Shown: positions 21,159 to 34,900, counted from the stretch's first letter. The stretch is DNA of 64,000 bases from Saksenaea vasiformis B4078 (GCA_000697055.1 JNDT01001975.1:1-64000), one strand, 5' to 3'. The notes: generated by a model from the sequence alone, not told the origin. Made by a program: numbers and translations.

Positions 21159-24100
21159 ATGTTCTTGTACAATTTAACTCTCAGTCCCACTACGGCCATC
21201 AATCAAGCCATTCATGGCAACTTCTCAGGAACTAAACAGCAAGAGATTATCGTTGCACGACAGACCCGTCTGGAGTTGTTGAAACCAGATCCAGACACTG
21301 GCAAGGTGCATACCTTGCTCTCACACGAAGTCTTTGGGCTGATTCGTAGCATCGTTCCATTTCGACTAACTGGCGCAACAAAAGGTAGTAAACCAATTAT
21401 GCTGTTAACAACTAAATTTTTTTTGACAGATTATGTCGTTGTCGGGTCGGATTCCGGTCGTATCGTTATTCTGGAATACAATCCTGTGAAGAATACCTTT
21501 GACAAGGTGCATCAAGAAACGTACGGCAAGACTGGATGTCGCCGTATTGTACCTGGCCAATACCTTGCTACTGACCCAAAGGGACGTGCAGTCATGATTG
21601 GAGCCGTTGAAAAGCAGAAGCTTGTTTACATTCTCAACCGCGATTCCGCAGCGAAATTGACAATATCATCTCCCCTTGAAGCACATAAGAGTCACACTTT
21701 AATCCATCACGTCGTTGGCCTTGATGTCGGTTTTGAGAATCCTGTGTTTGCAGCTTTGGAAATCGATTATTCCGACATCGACACAGACCCGACAAATGAA
21801 GCTTTGGAGAATGCTGAGATGATGCTGACATACTATGAACTGGATCTTGGTCTCAATCACGTTGTGAGGAAATGGTCAGAAGCTGTAGATTCCAAAGCAA
21901 ACATGCTTATCCCAGGTAAATGGCGCGTCGCACGCTTTCATACGATTGAGAGCTCACATCTCTAACAGTACCGGGTGGTAACGATGGTCCTTCCGGTGTT
22001 CTTGTTTGTACCGAAAACTTCATTACATATAAGCATCAGGACATGCCAGAACACCGTATTCCAATTCCGCGTCGAGCCCAGCCCCTTGAAGATCCCACTC
22101 GAGGAATCATCATCGTCACATATGCCGTTCACAAAATGAAGATTAATAAGCAGACTCAGTTTTTCTTCTTGCTACAGTCTGATGAAGGTGATCTATACAA
22201 AGTAACAATGGAGCATGCGGATGGCGTCGTCCAAGGTATGACGATCAAATACTTTGACACGATCCCGGTGGCATCATCGCTTTGCATTTTGAAGAGTGGC
22301 TTCCTTTTCGTAGCCAATGAGTTTGGCAACCAGTAAGTTTTGGAGTATACGGTAATTGTAGAGTACTAAGCAGCGTTAGTCATCATTATTCGTTTGAAAA
22401 ACTTGGAGATGATCCCGATGATCCGGAAATTTCGTCCGCTGATTATATGGAAGCTGAAGCAAATCAAGAAGAGACCCCACTCGTTTATTTCAAACCTCGC
22501 CCACTCAAGAATTTGATGCTTGTCGACGAATTGGAATCTTTGGCGCCACTCATGGACGCTAAAGTGCTCAATCTAGCTGACGAAGACACTCCACGTATTT
22601 ACGGATTGTGCGGACGAGGATCGCGATCATCGCTTCGTATTTTGAATCAAGGTTTAGAAGCAGCTGAACTAGCTGTAAGCGAGTTACCTGGTAATCCCAG
22701 TGCTGTATGGACCACGAAGTTACGAATTGATGACCAGTATCACGCGTATATTATTGTATCGTTCGTGAACGAGACTCTTGTCTTGTCTATTGGTGAGACG
22801 GTGGAAGAAGTGACTGACACAGGGTTCCTGTCGGGAACCCCAACGATTGCAGTCCAACAATTGGGTGAAGATGCTCTGGTTCAAGTATATCCCCAAGGTA
22901 TCCGACATATTCGTGCGGATAAGCGCGTAAACGAATGGAGAACCCCTGGTGGACAAACTATTGTGAATGCTGCTACAAACAACCGACAGATTGTGATTGC
23001 CCTCTCTGGTGGAGAGATTGTTTACTTCGAACTTGACAATATGGGGCAGCTCAATGAACACCAAGACAGAAAGCAGATGGCCTCGAATGTGACGTGTCTG
23101 GCCGTTGGTGACGTTCCTGAAGGACGACAGCGATCAAGGCATCTGGCTGTAGGATGTGACGATCAGACTGTCCGTATCCTGAGCTTGGATCCTGACTCGT
23201 GTCTAGAATCAGTTTCCATGCAGGCAATGCAAGGTATCCCATCTAGTCTGTGCATCATTGAAATGTTGGATACCGGTATTGAACGTGGTCATGGTACCCA
23301 GTATCTCAACATCGGTCTCACGAATGGTGTCCTGTTGAGAACCATTTTGGATACGATCACTGGCCAATTATCTGATACGCGAACACGGTTTATTGGTGCA
23401 CGCAGTGTAAAACTTTTCAGAATTTCTATCCAGGGTAGACCAGCTGTGCTGGCATTATCAACAAAGCCCTGGGTGAGCTATACGTACCAAAACCGACTTT
23501 ACCTTACACCACTGAGCTACGAAATGCTGGAATCTGGTAGTGCATTTGTAAGCGAACAATGTGCGGAAGGCATTGTTGCCGTAGCAGGAAACACTCTGAG
23601 GTGAGATCTCTTAAAGGAAAAAAGAAACATGTGAATGTTGACGTCTAGTTAGAATCTTCACAGTTGAGAAACTAGGTGTGGTATTCAATCAAATCGCTAT
23701 TCCACTCAAGTACACACCCCGACGATTTGCTCTTCACGCTTCTTCTAAAACGTTTGTCATTGTTGAAAGCGAACATGCAGCTTTCTCTCCCGAAGAAAAA
23801 ACGAAAGAACTTGCAGTGAAGGTAGGAATAAGAATTATGGCACTGGTATTTAGCAACTTTTCAGGAGAAAGAAGGTTTTGAGATTGATGAAGATATTACC
23901 AATTTGGATCCTCTTCAATTTGGACATGTTCGTAATGTTCCAGGTAAATGGGCCAGTTGTATTCGACTACTTGAGCCTTTCCATGGAGAAACACTACATC
24001 AAATCGAGTTGGAGGAGAACGAAGCAGCATTTAGCGTAGCCATGGTGCAATTCCGTACAAATGTCCATTCAGTGGACTCCCAAGAACAATTCGTTGTTGT

Positions 24101-25140
24101 TGGCACAGCTAAAGACGTCGTTCTGCAGCCACGATCTTGCTCCACCGGTTTCCTTCGAGTCTATAGAATTCTTGTTGATCAGACTGGACGACTGCAGCTA
24201 TTCCTCGTTCATAAAACACCTGTTGATGATATCCCAATGGCATTACTTGGATTTCAGGGAAGATTATTGGCTGGTGTAGGTAAAGCGCTTCGTATCTATG
24301 ATTTGGGAAAGAAGAAGATGTTGCGAAAATGCGAATCAAGGGTAAGGATTTTAACGACATTACTGTCGCTAAAAAAAATGAATTGCAGAGCATTCCTAGC
24401 TGTATCGTTTCACTACACACTCAGGGTGACCGTATTGTTGCGGCCGATATTCAAGAGTCTGTGCATTATGCTGTATATAAGCGTTCGGAAAATCGTATTG
24501 CAGTATTTGCGGATGATACAGCACCTCGTTGGACGACAGCGACAACCATGATCGATTACGATACCATGGCCGGTGGTGATAAATTCGGCAATTTCTTTGT
24601 GTGTCGATTATCACCACAAACAAGTCAAGAAATTGACGAAGACACGACAGGCAACAGAATTTTCTATGAGAAGGGATATCTACAAGGTGCAGCCAACAAG
24701 GTAAAATATGCATACAGATGTGGATGCCTTAATTAATCACGTTACTATAGATTGAGAATATCTGTCATTATTTCATGGGCGATATCATCACATCAATTCA
24801 TCGAACTACGTTAATATCGGGAGGTCGTGAGATCTTGCTGGCAACGACTTTCTTGGGGTCTGTCAGTATCTTTGTACCTTTCGTGTCTAAGGAAGATGTT
24901 GAATTCTTCCAGATGTTGGAGATGCATATGTGCAGTGAAGCGGCACCACTGGCAGGTCGGGACCATTTAGCCTACCGAGGCTATTATACTCCAGTTAAGT
25001 CGGTAATTGATGGCGATTTATGTGAACAATTCAACTCGTTGTCACCGGAGAAGCGGCGTATGATTGCGGACGAATTAGATAGATCGGTACCTGAAGTACA
25101 GAAGAAGATTGAGGACATGCGTGTACGTTCCGGATTCTAA
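21159..25140 (+). CDS. RSE1: Splicing factor 3B subunit 3 (SF3b130 / Rse1)
   Basis: Eight exons: 21159-21384, 21430-21915, 21969-22332, 22380-23600, 23653-23821, 23865-24341, 24389-24700 and 24751-25140. This gives 1214 residues, close to the usual length of about 1200. It begins MFLYNLTL, as the family does. It shows the beta-propeller signatures [45 protein letters not shown] and [10 protein letters not shown], and ends in [15 protein letters not shown]. It is a scaffold of the U2 snRNP SF3b complex, where it contacts SF3b155 during branch-site recognition. All introns are 42-53 bp and in agreeing phases. An earlier in-frame ATG (21093) would add 22 residues not seen in the family. AATAAA-like signals follow at about 25187-25220. 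Confidence 0.96.
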
Positions 25141-25321
25141 AAAGAGATGTCTATCTACGTATTACTGGATTTTTAATGAGCCCTTGCATCAAATAAATGT
25201 TACGTTCAACTTGAATAAATTTTGCACTGGAAAGTGATACGCTCTGGGGCTGGGACGTGGCTCATTTTGCTTTAGTTCGCACCTGAATAAGGTAAATTTT
25301 GCATTGGGTTGCTTTCAGTGA

Positions 25322-26215
25322 TACTGTTTATTGAATCAGTTTTTACGCTACACTAATGAATCTTGCGTATCTGAAAAGCCAAGTTTGCGCTAAAGAAGAA
25401 TCGAATATGCGGCCATCAGTACATCAACGTTTCGTCTGGAAAATTAATCAACTTACATGAACTTGGTCTTCAGCGGACGCAAAATTCATTCAGGCAGCAT
25501 AAAACATAATTCATGGTTAATAAATGAAATAATACTTAGATGTATTTTCACTTACCCCCGAAGGGTAATCCCACCCATCGATGGGGGCCAAGGCCCCGCA
25601 CCTGATTCGGTGGGGCAGCGAGAGATGGGGGAAGCCCTATGGCTTGGGAGCGGCCATTGTAGACGGCGTGCAGAGGACTTGAAGCGATACATCGTCTGGC
25701 GAATCTATTGCGGGAGATGAGCGATACCGAGTTTGTGTGACAACGTTTACGTACTTTGAGTGTGGGCATAAAGCACCAACACGGCCAAGACGGTTCGGGA
25801 CAGCGATCATGCAGCCTAAACGGCATACAAAGAAATGAGTGATCCTGGATATGTAATAAAAAGTTGAAATCCGTACCGGGGATGTTTGTACCAACAGAGC
25901 CAAAGAAGGAGAAGAAAAAAAAAGAAAAAGAAGCGCTCGCTTTAAATATGCATCACGCTCCGTTATCTGAGACATCCTTTTTGTGTGAGATAAAGAACAC
26001 CGTACCTTTCACAAACTCTTTGCATGAAATAAAAAATTCGATCACTGATTGATCATTTGCACGAAACGATGGTATCCTATCTCGAACACCAGATATCGAG
26101 CCCTATCTTTATCACGTCATTTGCACGAGACAATGAATTCCTGTCTCTGCCTTAGATACTGGAAAGCTATCAATGACACAAACGTAACATGGAAGAGTAT
26201 GATACGAAAATCACA
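25322..26215 (+). repeat. dispersed repeat family, copy B
   Basis: Same order of shared blocks as copy A at 8234-9250, from TACTGTTTATTGAAT to CTATCAATGACACAAACGTAAC. The GC-rich centre (about 25555-25640) contains the perfect palindrome CCCATCGATGGG and a CCCCGCACC...GGTGGGG stem. The 38-bp array part is shorter than in copy A. It starts about 180 bp after RSE1, so it may be partly transcribed by read-through. Confidence 0.7.
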
Positions 26216-26918
26216 GCATCGGATAAACGTAAAAATACGTGCTCCAAGACGCAGAGTTTATCTGGAAGTAACGTCAAATATCTTCGAATAGATGCAAATG
26301 GGTATTCAAAATCCAGTAGTTTTTCGGTATCTACCCAAAATGATCCGTATTTTAAACGGATGCACGGATTTCCTGTTTTTGGATCTGTTCTTTTTAACAT
26401 CCGGTAAGAACGTCGATTACTCATCACATAAGCAGGTTTACACATGTTTTTTATCCATCATTTTGCCTGCATGGCCCGTTCTGGCTGGGAAGTAGCCTCC
26501 CATTCACCACCCAGCTAAGCAAGTATTGTCGCAAGCTGTGTTGCCCAACTTCCACGACAGTACCTCGGCAGATGTTTGCATCGCTTCAAGTTCTCTGCGC
26601 GGCGTGCTCTCTTATCGCTGGCCATCACGGCCAGACTGTAGATGGCCATTCGCGAGGATATCAGGGCAATCCAGGTAGCGTGCTCAAGTCTTACGAAAGC
26701 ATATCGATCTCGAATTTATGATTCTGATTTTGTTTCGCGATTTTCATGTGCTTTATCTGTTAGCTTCATGAGTAACTAGGTTGTGTGATAGCTGAAAGCC
26801 TTTCAAACTGACCAGTCTCAAGAGCAAAGTACAACTCGTTCTCAATAGTGATGTACAAAATGCCCTTTTATAATTTACTCCCGAGCAAAAACAAACGTAA
26901 TTAACAAATATACAAATA
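26216..26918. other. intergenic, with a small inverted fragment of the repeat family
   Basis: About 26570-26610 carries, on the other strand, the ACTTGAAGCGAT block of the dispersed repeat, so it is a truncated copy. The remainder shows no gene. Confidence 0.45.
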
Positions 26919-27508
26919 TTACTCTTCTAGGTTAACAGCATCTAATTCTTTCTGCTCCTCTTCCCTCATGATAAATTCCTTGCCACCAAGAAATTGTCTA
27001 AGGCGCGATGTTTGACGAGGTACGATCACTTGAAGCTTGTCTGAAAATTCTTTAAACTACCATTTATACTTGTGAGCCTTGATTTACAAGCACAAAAGGA
27101 AGGACTTACATTTCTGACTTCCAGCCACCATCCCACTGCAGCGCTCAGCAGCCCAAAACCTCCAAAAGCTAATAATGTGCCATATCCTAGCGTTTTGAAA
27201 GCGTACCAAGTGGCATCACGTTTTGCAACAGCGTATTCTGCTGGGGTCATTTTAGGAGGAGTGAAACGCTGCGGCTGTGCTGGAATAACAGAACCAGTCT
27301 GCGTAGCAGTAGACGGCGATGATCTGGAAAGCGATTCTCCTGCTACAACTTCGCGTGCTTGTTTCCTTTTTGTGTACCAAATCGCACCAAGGAGACCAGC
27401 TCCAAAAGCACCCGCAGAACCTACCAGCAATGGCCCTGTGCCAATGGTAGCAGGCTGCTTTTGCTGAGTCGACACTGTGGATGTTGACATGCCTGGAGAG
27501 GCTGGCAA
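26919..27508 (-). CDS. TMEM242-like mitochondrial membrane protein
   Basis: Exons 27508-27110 and 27056-26919, 178 residues. Two membrane segments (GPLLVGSAGAFGAGLLGAIW and YGTLLAFGGFGLLSAAVGWW) flank a polar region. The second segment with its tail, NFKEFSDKLQ, matches the DUF1358/TMEM242 family. In animals TMEM242 is an inner-membrane factor for assembly of the ATP synthase c-ring and complex I. The N-terminus (MPASPGMSTSTVSTQQKQP) is Ser/Thr-rich and basic; a second ATG six codons on is an alternative start. The 53-bp intron splits the signature loop. Confidence 0.7.
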
Positions 27509-28640
27509 TAGAAGAGCAGTCCTTTTTTTTGTGTGGAAGTGCGGAGTTCATAGACTCCCTTTTTCCCGTGCATTCCGGTGTAACCATATCAATGGTAATA
27601 CTTCACTCCGGTGCAACTATTGCCAGACCAACCTTACCGCCAAGACACCCGAGTGACTCGGGATGCTAACGTTGCTTTCACAACGTAAACTGTTGTTTGA
27701 TGCTATCTCATTACTATAACAATTGAAAAGAGGGAAAAAGCTAAGCATTGCAGTCGTAAAAGTTCCGGAAACGTACCACGAAATCCATTGCTACTGTATG
27801 TCTTCTATGCTCTATATGCTTTTTTCAATCTTTCCTATTAAAAAGAAGAAGTCTTTGTACTTACCATTGTGTTATTACCGGTTGTCGGTTGTTTGATACG
27901 TGACATAAACATGGGCGACGAGCAGAAGGATTAGTGAGCTGCAGAGGATGAAAATATCATATGGCGAATTAGCGTGATGTGATTGGTACATTGGCTATTG
28001 AACCCAGAGTTATGATTGTGCAAGGTCTATCAAAGACCGTCAGTGATGGGTTTGAATTACGCTGAGCACAACAGCTCAATCTTCCATGGTAGACCTGGAA
28101 CTAAACTACGCAAAGCGAGCAAACAGAAACAAAACTTCCGATCTTAAATTGTGAACCTAGGATGAAACCGGGCTGATATAGAGTTCCCACAATTAAGCTA
28201 GGTATTATATTAATAGTTTTGCAAACGTACATGATGGGATTCGCATCTGTCCTTGAGAAATCGTGAATGATTGTTAGGCTAAGCTGCGCAGATGAGAATA
28301 CATAAGTTATCGTTATAATATATTGCCTGATCAATCAGAATTGTGTTACAACAGTAAACTTGTTACTACGATCAATATTCTCGTCACGAGGATTGAGCGC
28401 AGGCTGTGATATGTATGCAGGTACCATTTCTGCTGTTCACCAATACGCGGAGATGCAGTAGAACGCACAAGTGTTCGATAGTTTCACTAGCTTTATTAGT
28501 TTCAGCAGTTGAACGCTACGCTTTTAAAGTAGTTGATTCAATGAGGATTGTATCTAACTTTCCCGTGCCTTGACTTTCGAGAAAGATCTGATAAGCGTGG
28601 TGTTACGTTCTGCTAATCCCGAAAGAACGCGGGGCGGTCG
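27509..28640. other. intergenic, no recognisable gene
   Basis: The open frame at 28101-28334 (-) has no domain. Otherwise this is the upstream region of two divergent genes, TMEM242-like and the small GPI protein. Confidence 0.4.
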
Positions 28641-28650
28641 ATCTGGTTTA

Positions 28651-28662
28651 TAATCAGATAAA
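28651..28662 (+). promoter_or_regulatory. GATA-type site upstream of the GPI gene
   Basis: TAATCAGATAAA, about 80 bp before the ATG. The same core (TCAGATAA) occurs in the coding-strand sense upstream of both paralogues, at 37027-37034 and 42797-42804. Fungal GATA factors bind HGATAR, so shared regulation is plausible but inferred. Confidence 0.4.
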
Positions 28663-28740
28663 AAAGATTTCAACGAGCGCACCCGTCTTTAAATTCGAAG
28701 TGTCATGACCAGTTGCACTTCTTTCTTCAATTTCCACAAC

Positions 28741-29732
28741 ATGTATTCTCTCGCACTCGTCTGTGCTTTGGCACTTAGTTCCGTTGCTTCTGCTGCAGCC
28801 GGCTGTAACCCCACATATAACGTTCCTTCAGCCGGTGACTGCATTGCTAACTGCAATAAGGTAATGTAGCTGCTGTCGAGTAATTTTATTTATTGATATC
28901 TATATTGTAGAAAGCCGGAACGGAAATGTACAGTGATTGGACCAATGACCCAGCTTCTCCAAACTTCCTCAAATCTCTTAGCTATCAATGCTCAAAGGGT
29001 ACAGACACCTATATGACCTTCATGACGAATGCTGGCATATGTATGGTGTCATGCAACAAAGAGCAACAGACCGCCTTTGGCAAAGAATTCGCTGACGCCT
29101 GTAAATGGTATAGCGAGCACAAAGACGACAAATGTGACGGCTCTGCCGCGCCTGGAAGTGGTGGAAATGGCGGAAACACCAATGCGGACAACGAAAACGG
29201 CAGCGCTGGTGGAAACGGCGGATCTAACGGTGAAAAGGGAGGCTCTGGTGGAAATGAAGGCGCTAAAGGCAGTTCTGGTGGTGCCGGTGGAAATGGAGGC
29301 TCTGATGGAACGGATAGTGCCAATACTGGCTCTGGCGGTGCTAATGGAGGAAATGGAGGTGCTGGTGATAGCGGAAGCGCTAGCGGAGCCAGTGGTGGCG
29401 ATGGTGCTCCCGGCGCTAACGGTGCTAATGGTGCTAATGGTGCTAATGGTGCTAATGGTGCTAATGGTGCTAATGGTGCTAATGGTGCTAATGGTGCTGC
29501 TGGTGCTAACGGTGCTGCTGGTGCTAACGGTGCTAACGGTGCTAACGGTGCTGCTGGTGCTAACGGTGCTAACGGTGCTAACGGTGCTAACGGTGCTAAC
29601 GGTGCTAACGGCGCCGGCGTCGCTGCAACGACTACTCCCGAAAAGAAGTCTGAGAATTCATCCAACAAGCTTCAGCTCAGTAGTGTGTCTGCTCTGATGG
29701 TTGCTGCTGTTGGTTACATCGTTCTTAACTAA
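28741..29732 (+). CDS. secreted eight-cysteine protein with glycine-rich stalk, GPI-anchored
   Basis: Exons 28741-28860 and 28911-29732, 313 residues. Signal peptide MYSLALVCALALSSVASA, then one eight-cysteine domain: CNPTYNVPSAGDC...C before the intron, and QC...IC...SC...AC...KC after it. A long Gly/Asn/Ala/Ser stalk follows, ending in runs of GAN (9-bp tandem repeats, 29416-29610). The C-terminus (NSSNKLQLSSVSALMVAAVG plus a short tail) is a GPI-attachment signal. It is probably displayed on the cell wall or membrane. The intron falls inside the cysteine domain, between the third and fourth cysteines, in phase 0. The large gene at 31988-36834 and the small gene at 42257-42655 are paralogues with the same exon 1 length (120 bases). 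I do not recognise the domain; the cysteine spacing is not CFEM. Confidence 0.85.
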
Positions 29733-29845
29733 GCCCATCAGTGCCAAGGGAAAAGGACTTTATAGTGTACCTATCTGAATCATAGTATCTAATGCATTTA
29801 TTTCCGTCAATATTTAATTTATATGCATCTATATGGAAGCGTAAC

Positions 29846-30860
29846 CTATTGTAATAGTTCACGGTGCTCATCCCAAAATGCTTGACCAATGATGTCCTCA
29901 TGGATGGCGGTTGGTACCAGTTTAGTGCGTGTCACTTCCTCCCCGCTGTTGGGTGATATAGTTGTCACTTCAGTCTAATAACAATATTAATGTCTAGCTG
30001 CTTCTATCCACTGTGTACCTTTTTTCGAATAATGACAGAGCCTTTACGATAGATTTGCTCAATCGTGTTGTAGTTGGTATTAAATTGTGAAAACAATATC
30101 TCATGTTTGTCTTTTGAAAATGTACCCTAAAAAGAGAAGTGTTAATAGGTGTCAATTTACCTCTTCTTCTTACCCGAAGAATCTGTTCTGCTTCTGTTTC
30201 TGATTTTCCTGAATGAACAATAGCCCAGAACGTCGTGTTATACAAGTTGTTGATATGGCCTACACGATTATTTATCACTACGTTTTTGCCTATTTCAAGT
30301 AAAATTCCTTACAGTCAGCCTGTCGCCAGCTCAGATAATCTCTTAGGTTCTGGTCTGATGGATAACATACAACGCGAGAATCAAAACAGGGCGCGTACTG
30401 AAGCTTGTGTTCTCCAAAGTACTCCACCCAATGCATTACATAGTTGGCTGCGAATAAACTAACGATCGTCGAGGAAATCTTACTGGCACGTCTTGAATAC
30501 AGATTACACGACTTTGGAAGAACAAAGCTTTGATACTCATTGTGAACATCTTAACATGATTAATCGGCGACATACCTGTACTCATCGCTTTGACCGTATG
30601 CAAGGACTATGTCCTTGATGTCCTTCATTACCTCTATCGCGCATCGATTCATCAAATCGATGGCGCGTCGATCGTTTGGCTTCTGGAAATTATGTGTTTG
30701 TGAGAATCTACAAGCGAATCAATTTCATCGAAACATATAAAGAACTGCATTATTACCGATGGAAGCCTCGACCATCTATGCGAACAATAAGCCACGTATT
30801 GGGTAATACTTTATCGGGAACTTCGAAATGGCGTACGTATTCATACTTTGAATTTGCCAT
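29846..30860 (-). CDS. THG1: tRNA(His) guanylyltransferase
   Basis: Six exons: 30860-30757, 30707-30576, 30527-30313, 30259-30174, 30126-30019 and 29974-29846; 257 residues, the usual length. It starts [13 protein letters not shown] and carries the metal-binding motifs [12 protein letters not shown] and [10 protein letters not shown], then [18 protein letters not shown], the signature of the family. The enzyme adds the extra G at position -1 of histidine tRNA by 3'-5' polymerisation, an essential step in most eukaryotes. It is convergent with the GPI gene, with only 113 bp between the stop codons. Confidence 0.95.
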
Positions 30861-31987
30861 GGCAAAATTGTGATCGAAGAAACCAAATCTTGTGGCTGTT
30901 ACTTTGAAGCTGCGGAATCCAGCGCGGGATTATTATTATTCTCATACAAGCTCCACGCCATATTTGAAGAGTACCTCGCCGTTTATGACGTTCGTTATAA
31001 GGTTAGCAACTAATCATGACTGGATACAGATCGCGCAGAGCTATCATATGTGGAGTCAGTTATAGATTAAATATGTGGCGTAGACTTTTTCGAGCTCGAT
31101 TTTCAAATGCCAACAACATGCACCAAGACTTGCTGTTTGTTAGTGGGAGGTTCACGCTCACCCTAGCGGCCTAGTACTACTTTTTTCCCAATGCAAACTT
31201 GACCATGCAGATAGATCGCGCCAACTATACTGCGCCAACTTGACGTTGACCGAATTCCCTAGGCTCCTACGTCCATGCTCATCTAAAAGCCACGTTCTAC
31301 GTCGCGGAACCGATGTCGCATGTCAACCAAATGTTTGCAATACCGCTTAAATGACCAGCTCGACATAAATGCTGATGCGTATATGGCTGATTCCGCTTCC
31401 ACTGCTCCGCTAAATCGACAGGATATTATCCGCAGAATACTATTATAGCTGCAATCCTGTTCCCAATCTGTATTTCTTCTGCTCACTCTTATCCTCGTCT
31501 CTCTTCGTTTCTTTAATGACTTGCCAGCTTTTGCTCTTCTGCCTGACTTCTCTTTTAACTTGCCACTTTTATTTTCGTTACGGTTGGTTCTACGTGGTCC
31601 TTTTTTCTTCCTTTTTTTTTTTTTTTTTTTTTGGTTGTGACATATTTTAACGGCTCGTTCTTGATGAGACCAAACCAAAGCGGAAACGTTGAGAATGCAG
31701 CGTTCAGTGTCTATTGACTGTCCATCGGCTCTCTAGTATCGTCTAAATACACACGTACTTGGACAAGTTAAAATGGTGCCAGACAATCCATACAAATCGC
31801 TTGACAAAAGATCCTTAGACGAACATCAGAAATGATTAAACTATACATTTTCTTCAATGAAGTTTGATATTTAATATTTTGTAAAATATCTACTGCTATA
31901 GAAGTCTGTAAAAGGGAACTTCTATTATTATGGGATACATACTAAATGTAGATAAGATACGAGAATCTGTTCTTTGTACTAATGAGA
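30861..31987. other. intergenic, no recognisable gene
   Basis: Holds a T homopolymer at about 31612-31632. The lysine-rich frame read across it on the - strand is a product of that tract. The 3' side of the large GPI gene lies at the right edge. Confidence 0.45.
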
Positions 31988-34900
31988 TTAATTAAGAAGG
32001 ATAAAGCCAAGGGTAACAGCGAGAAGAGCAGATACGCCTCCGAAATGAAGCTTGCTAGATGAGTTTTCGGGGTTGGTTTCAGAAGCAGGTGTGGCATTTG
32101 GACCGTTGGGACCAGCACCCGAAGTACCGTTGACGTGACCAGTAGCTGTGCCGTTCACACCAATGGTAGTATTGCCGCCAGGAATGTTAACAGAAATGTT
32201 GCACTTGTCGTTCTTGTGTGCATTGTACCAATTGCATGCATCTGCAAACTCCTTGCCGAAACCGTCCTGTTGCTCTTTGGGGCATGACACCATGCAAATG
32301 CCAGCTTGTGTCATAAAGGTCATGTAGGAGGGTGTACCTCTCTCGCACTGGTAGCTAAGGGACTTGATAAAGTTCGGAGAAGCAGGACTATTTGTCCAGT
32401 CTTTGTACAGCTCGGTGCCCGCTTTCTGTAAATAAGATGGTTAGTAAATACGGCCATTGATTGATAAATAATCTACCTTATTGCAGCTGGCAATGCAGTC
32501 GCCTGCTGAAGGAACAGAATATGTGGGGTTACAGTTACCCGCTGGGACGCCCACACCACCGTTTCCAACAGTGGTACCATTTCCATTGCCAGCGCCGCCA
32601 ACTCCACTGCCGGAACCACTGCCAGTACCGCTAGATCCAGAGCCGGAACCGCTGGAGCCACTACCAGATCCGCTGCTGCCGGAGCCAGAGCCACTACTGC
32701 CGGAGCCAGAGCCACTGCTGCCTGAGCTGGAACCGGAAGCGCTACATTGGTCATTCTTGTGTGCGTTGTACCAATTGCAAGCATCTGCAAATTCTTTGCC
32801 AAAAGCGTCTTGCTGGTCCTTGGAGCACGAAACCATACAGATACCAGCGTTGGTCATGAAGGTCATGTACGAGTCGGTACCTCTTTCACACTGGTAGCTG
32901 AGAGACTTGATGAAGTTTGGAGAAGCGGGGTCGTTGGTCCAAGAGCTGTACAACTCAGTACCAGCTTTCTATAAGAAGGTCAGTAAATAGACTATCGATT
33001 AATGAATAACTTGCCTTATTGCAGCTAGCAATACAGTCACCGGCAGAAGGGACAGAGTAAGTGGGGTTACATTTGCCAGAGCCAGAGCTTCCGGAGCCAG
33101 AGCCAGAGCTTCCAGAGCTTCCAGAGCTGGAGCCGGTGTTTCCAGAGCCAGAGCCAGTGCTGCCGGAACCGGTACTACCACTTCCGCTGCCAGAACTGTT
33201 ACCAGAACCAGTGCCAGAACCGCTGTTTCCAGAGCTAGAACCACCAGAGGAGGCACTACATTGGTCATTCTTGTGTGCGTTGTACCAATTGCAAGCATCT
33301 GCAAATTCTTTGCCAAAAGCGTCTTGCTGGTCCTTGGAGCATGAAACCATACAGATGCCAGCGTTGGTCATGAAGGTCATGTACGAGTCGGTACCTCTTT
33401 CACACTGGTAGCTGAGAGACTTGATGAAGTTTGGAGAAGCGGGGTCGTTGGTCCAAGAGCTGTACAATTCAGTACCAGCTTTCTACAAGACAGTTAGCAA
33501 ATAGACTATCGATTAATGAATAACTTGCCTTATTGCAGCTAGCAATGCAATCACCAGCAGAAGGAACAGAATAAGTGGGATTGCAGCTGCCGGAGCCAGA
33601 GCTTCCAGAGCCGGAACCAGTGTTTCCAGAGCCAGAGCCGGAGCCAGAGCCAGTATTTCCAGAGCCAGAGCCAGTATTTCCAGAGCCAGAGCCAGTATTT
33701 CCAGAGCCAGAGCCAGTGTTTCCAGAGCCAGAGCCAGAGCCAGTGTTTCCAGAGCCAGAGCCAGAGCCAGTGTTTCCAGAGCCAGAGCCAGAGCCAGTGT
33801 TTCCAGAGCCAGAGCCAGTGTTTCCAGAGCCAGAGCCAGTGTTTCCAGAGCCAGAGCCAGAGTTGCCGGAACCAGATCCTGAGCCAGTGTTTCCAGAGCC
33901 ACCAGAGGCGCTACATTGGTCATTCTTGTGTGCATTGTACCAGTTGCATGCGTCTGCGAACTCTTTTCCAAAGCCGTCTTGTTGATCCTTGGAGCACGAG
34001 ACCATGCAAATACCAGCATTGGTCATGAAGGTCATGTAGGAATCAGTGCCTCTTTCACATTGGTAGCTGAGAGACTTGATGAAATTTGGAGAGGAAGGAT
34101 CATTGGTCCATTCACTGTACAGCTCAGTACCAGCTTTCTGTGAGATGGTTAGCAAATAAATTATTAATTGAATGAATGTCTTACCTTATTGCAGCTAGCA
34201 ATACAGTCACCGGCAGAAGGGACAGAGTAAGTGGGATTGCAGCCGTTTCCGGAATTGCTAGAGCCATTGTTGCCGCCGGTGCTGCCACCAGTGCTACCGT
34301 TATTGTCACCAGCGTTACCATTGTTGCCGCTAGTGTTTCCGTTGTTATCGCCGGTATTGCCAGTGTTTTCGTTGTTATTGCCAGTATTGCCAGTATTGCC
34401 GTTGTTGTCTCCAGCGTTGCCATTATTGCCGTTGTTACCATTGTTATCACCAGTGTTGCCAGTATTGCCGTTGTTACCATTGTTATCACCAGTGCTTCCA
34501 TTATTGCCATTGTTTCCGTTGTTGTCACCGGTGTTTCCATTGTTATTACCAGAAGAGCCATCACACTGGTCATTCTTGTGTGCGTTGTACCAGTTGCAAG
34601 CGTCTGCGAACTCCTTGCCAAAGGCATCTTGCTGGTCCTTGGAGCATGAAACCATACAGATACCAGCATTTGTCATGAAGGTCATGTAGGAATCAGTGCC
34701 TCTTTCACATTGGTAGCTAAGTGACTTGATGAAATTTGGAGAGGAAGGATTATTGGTCCATTCACTGTACAGCTCAGTACCAGCTTTCTATGAGATGGTT
34801 AGCAAACGAATTATTAGCAAACGAATTATTAGCCGAATGAATGTCTTACCTTATTGCAGCTAGCAATACAGTCACCGGCAGAAGGGACAGAGTAAGTGGG

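Noticed and set aside
29009..29697. Long frames overlapping the glycine-rich stalk of the small GPI gene
   Set aside because: Same cause: 9-bp repeats are open in several frames. The frame with signal peptide, cysteine domain and GPI signal is the real one.
31283..31678. Lysine-rich protein on the - strand
   Set aside because: The lysines come from a T homopolymer; no domain, splice context or homologue.
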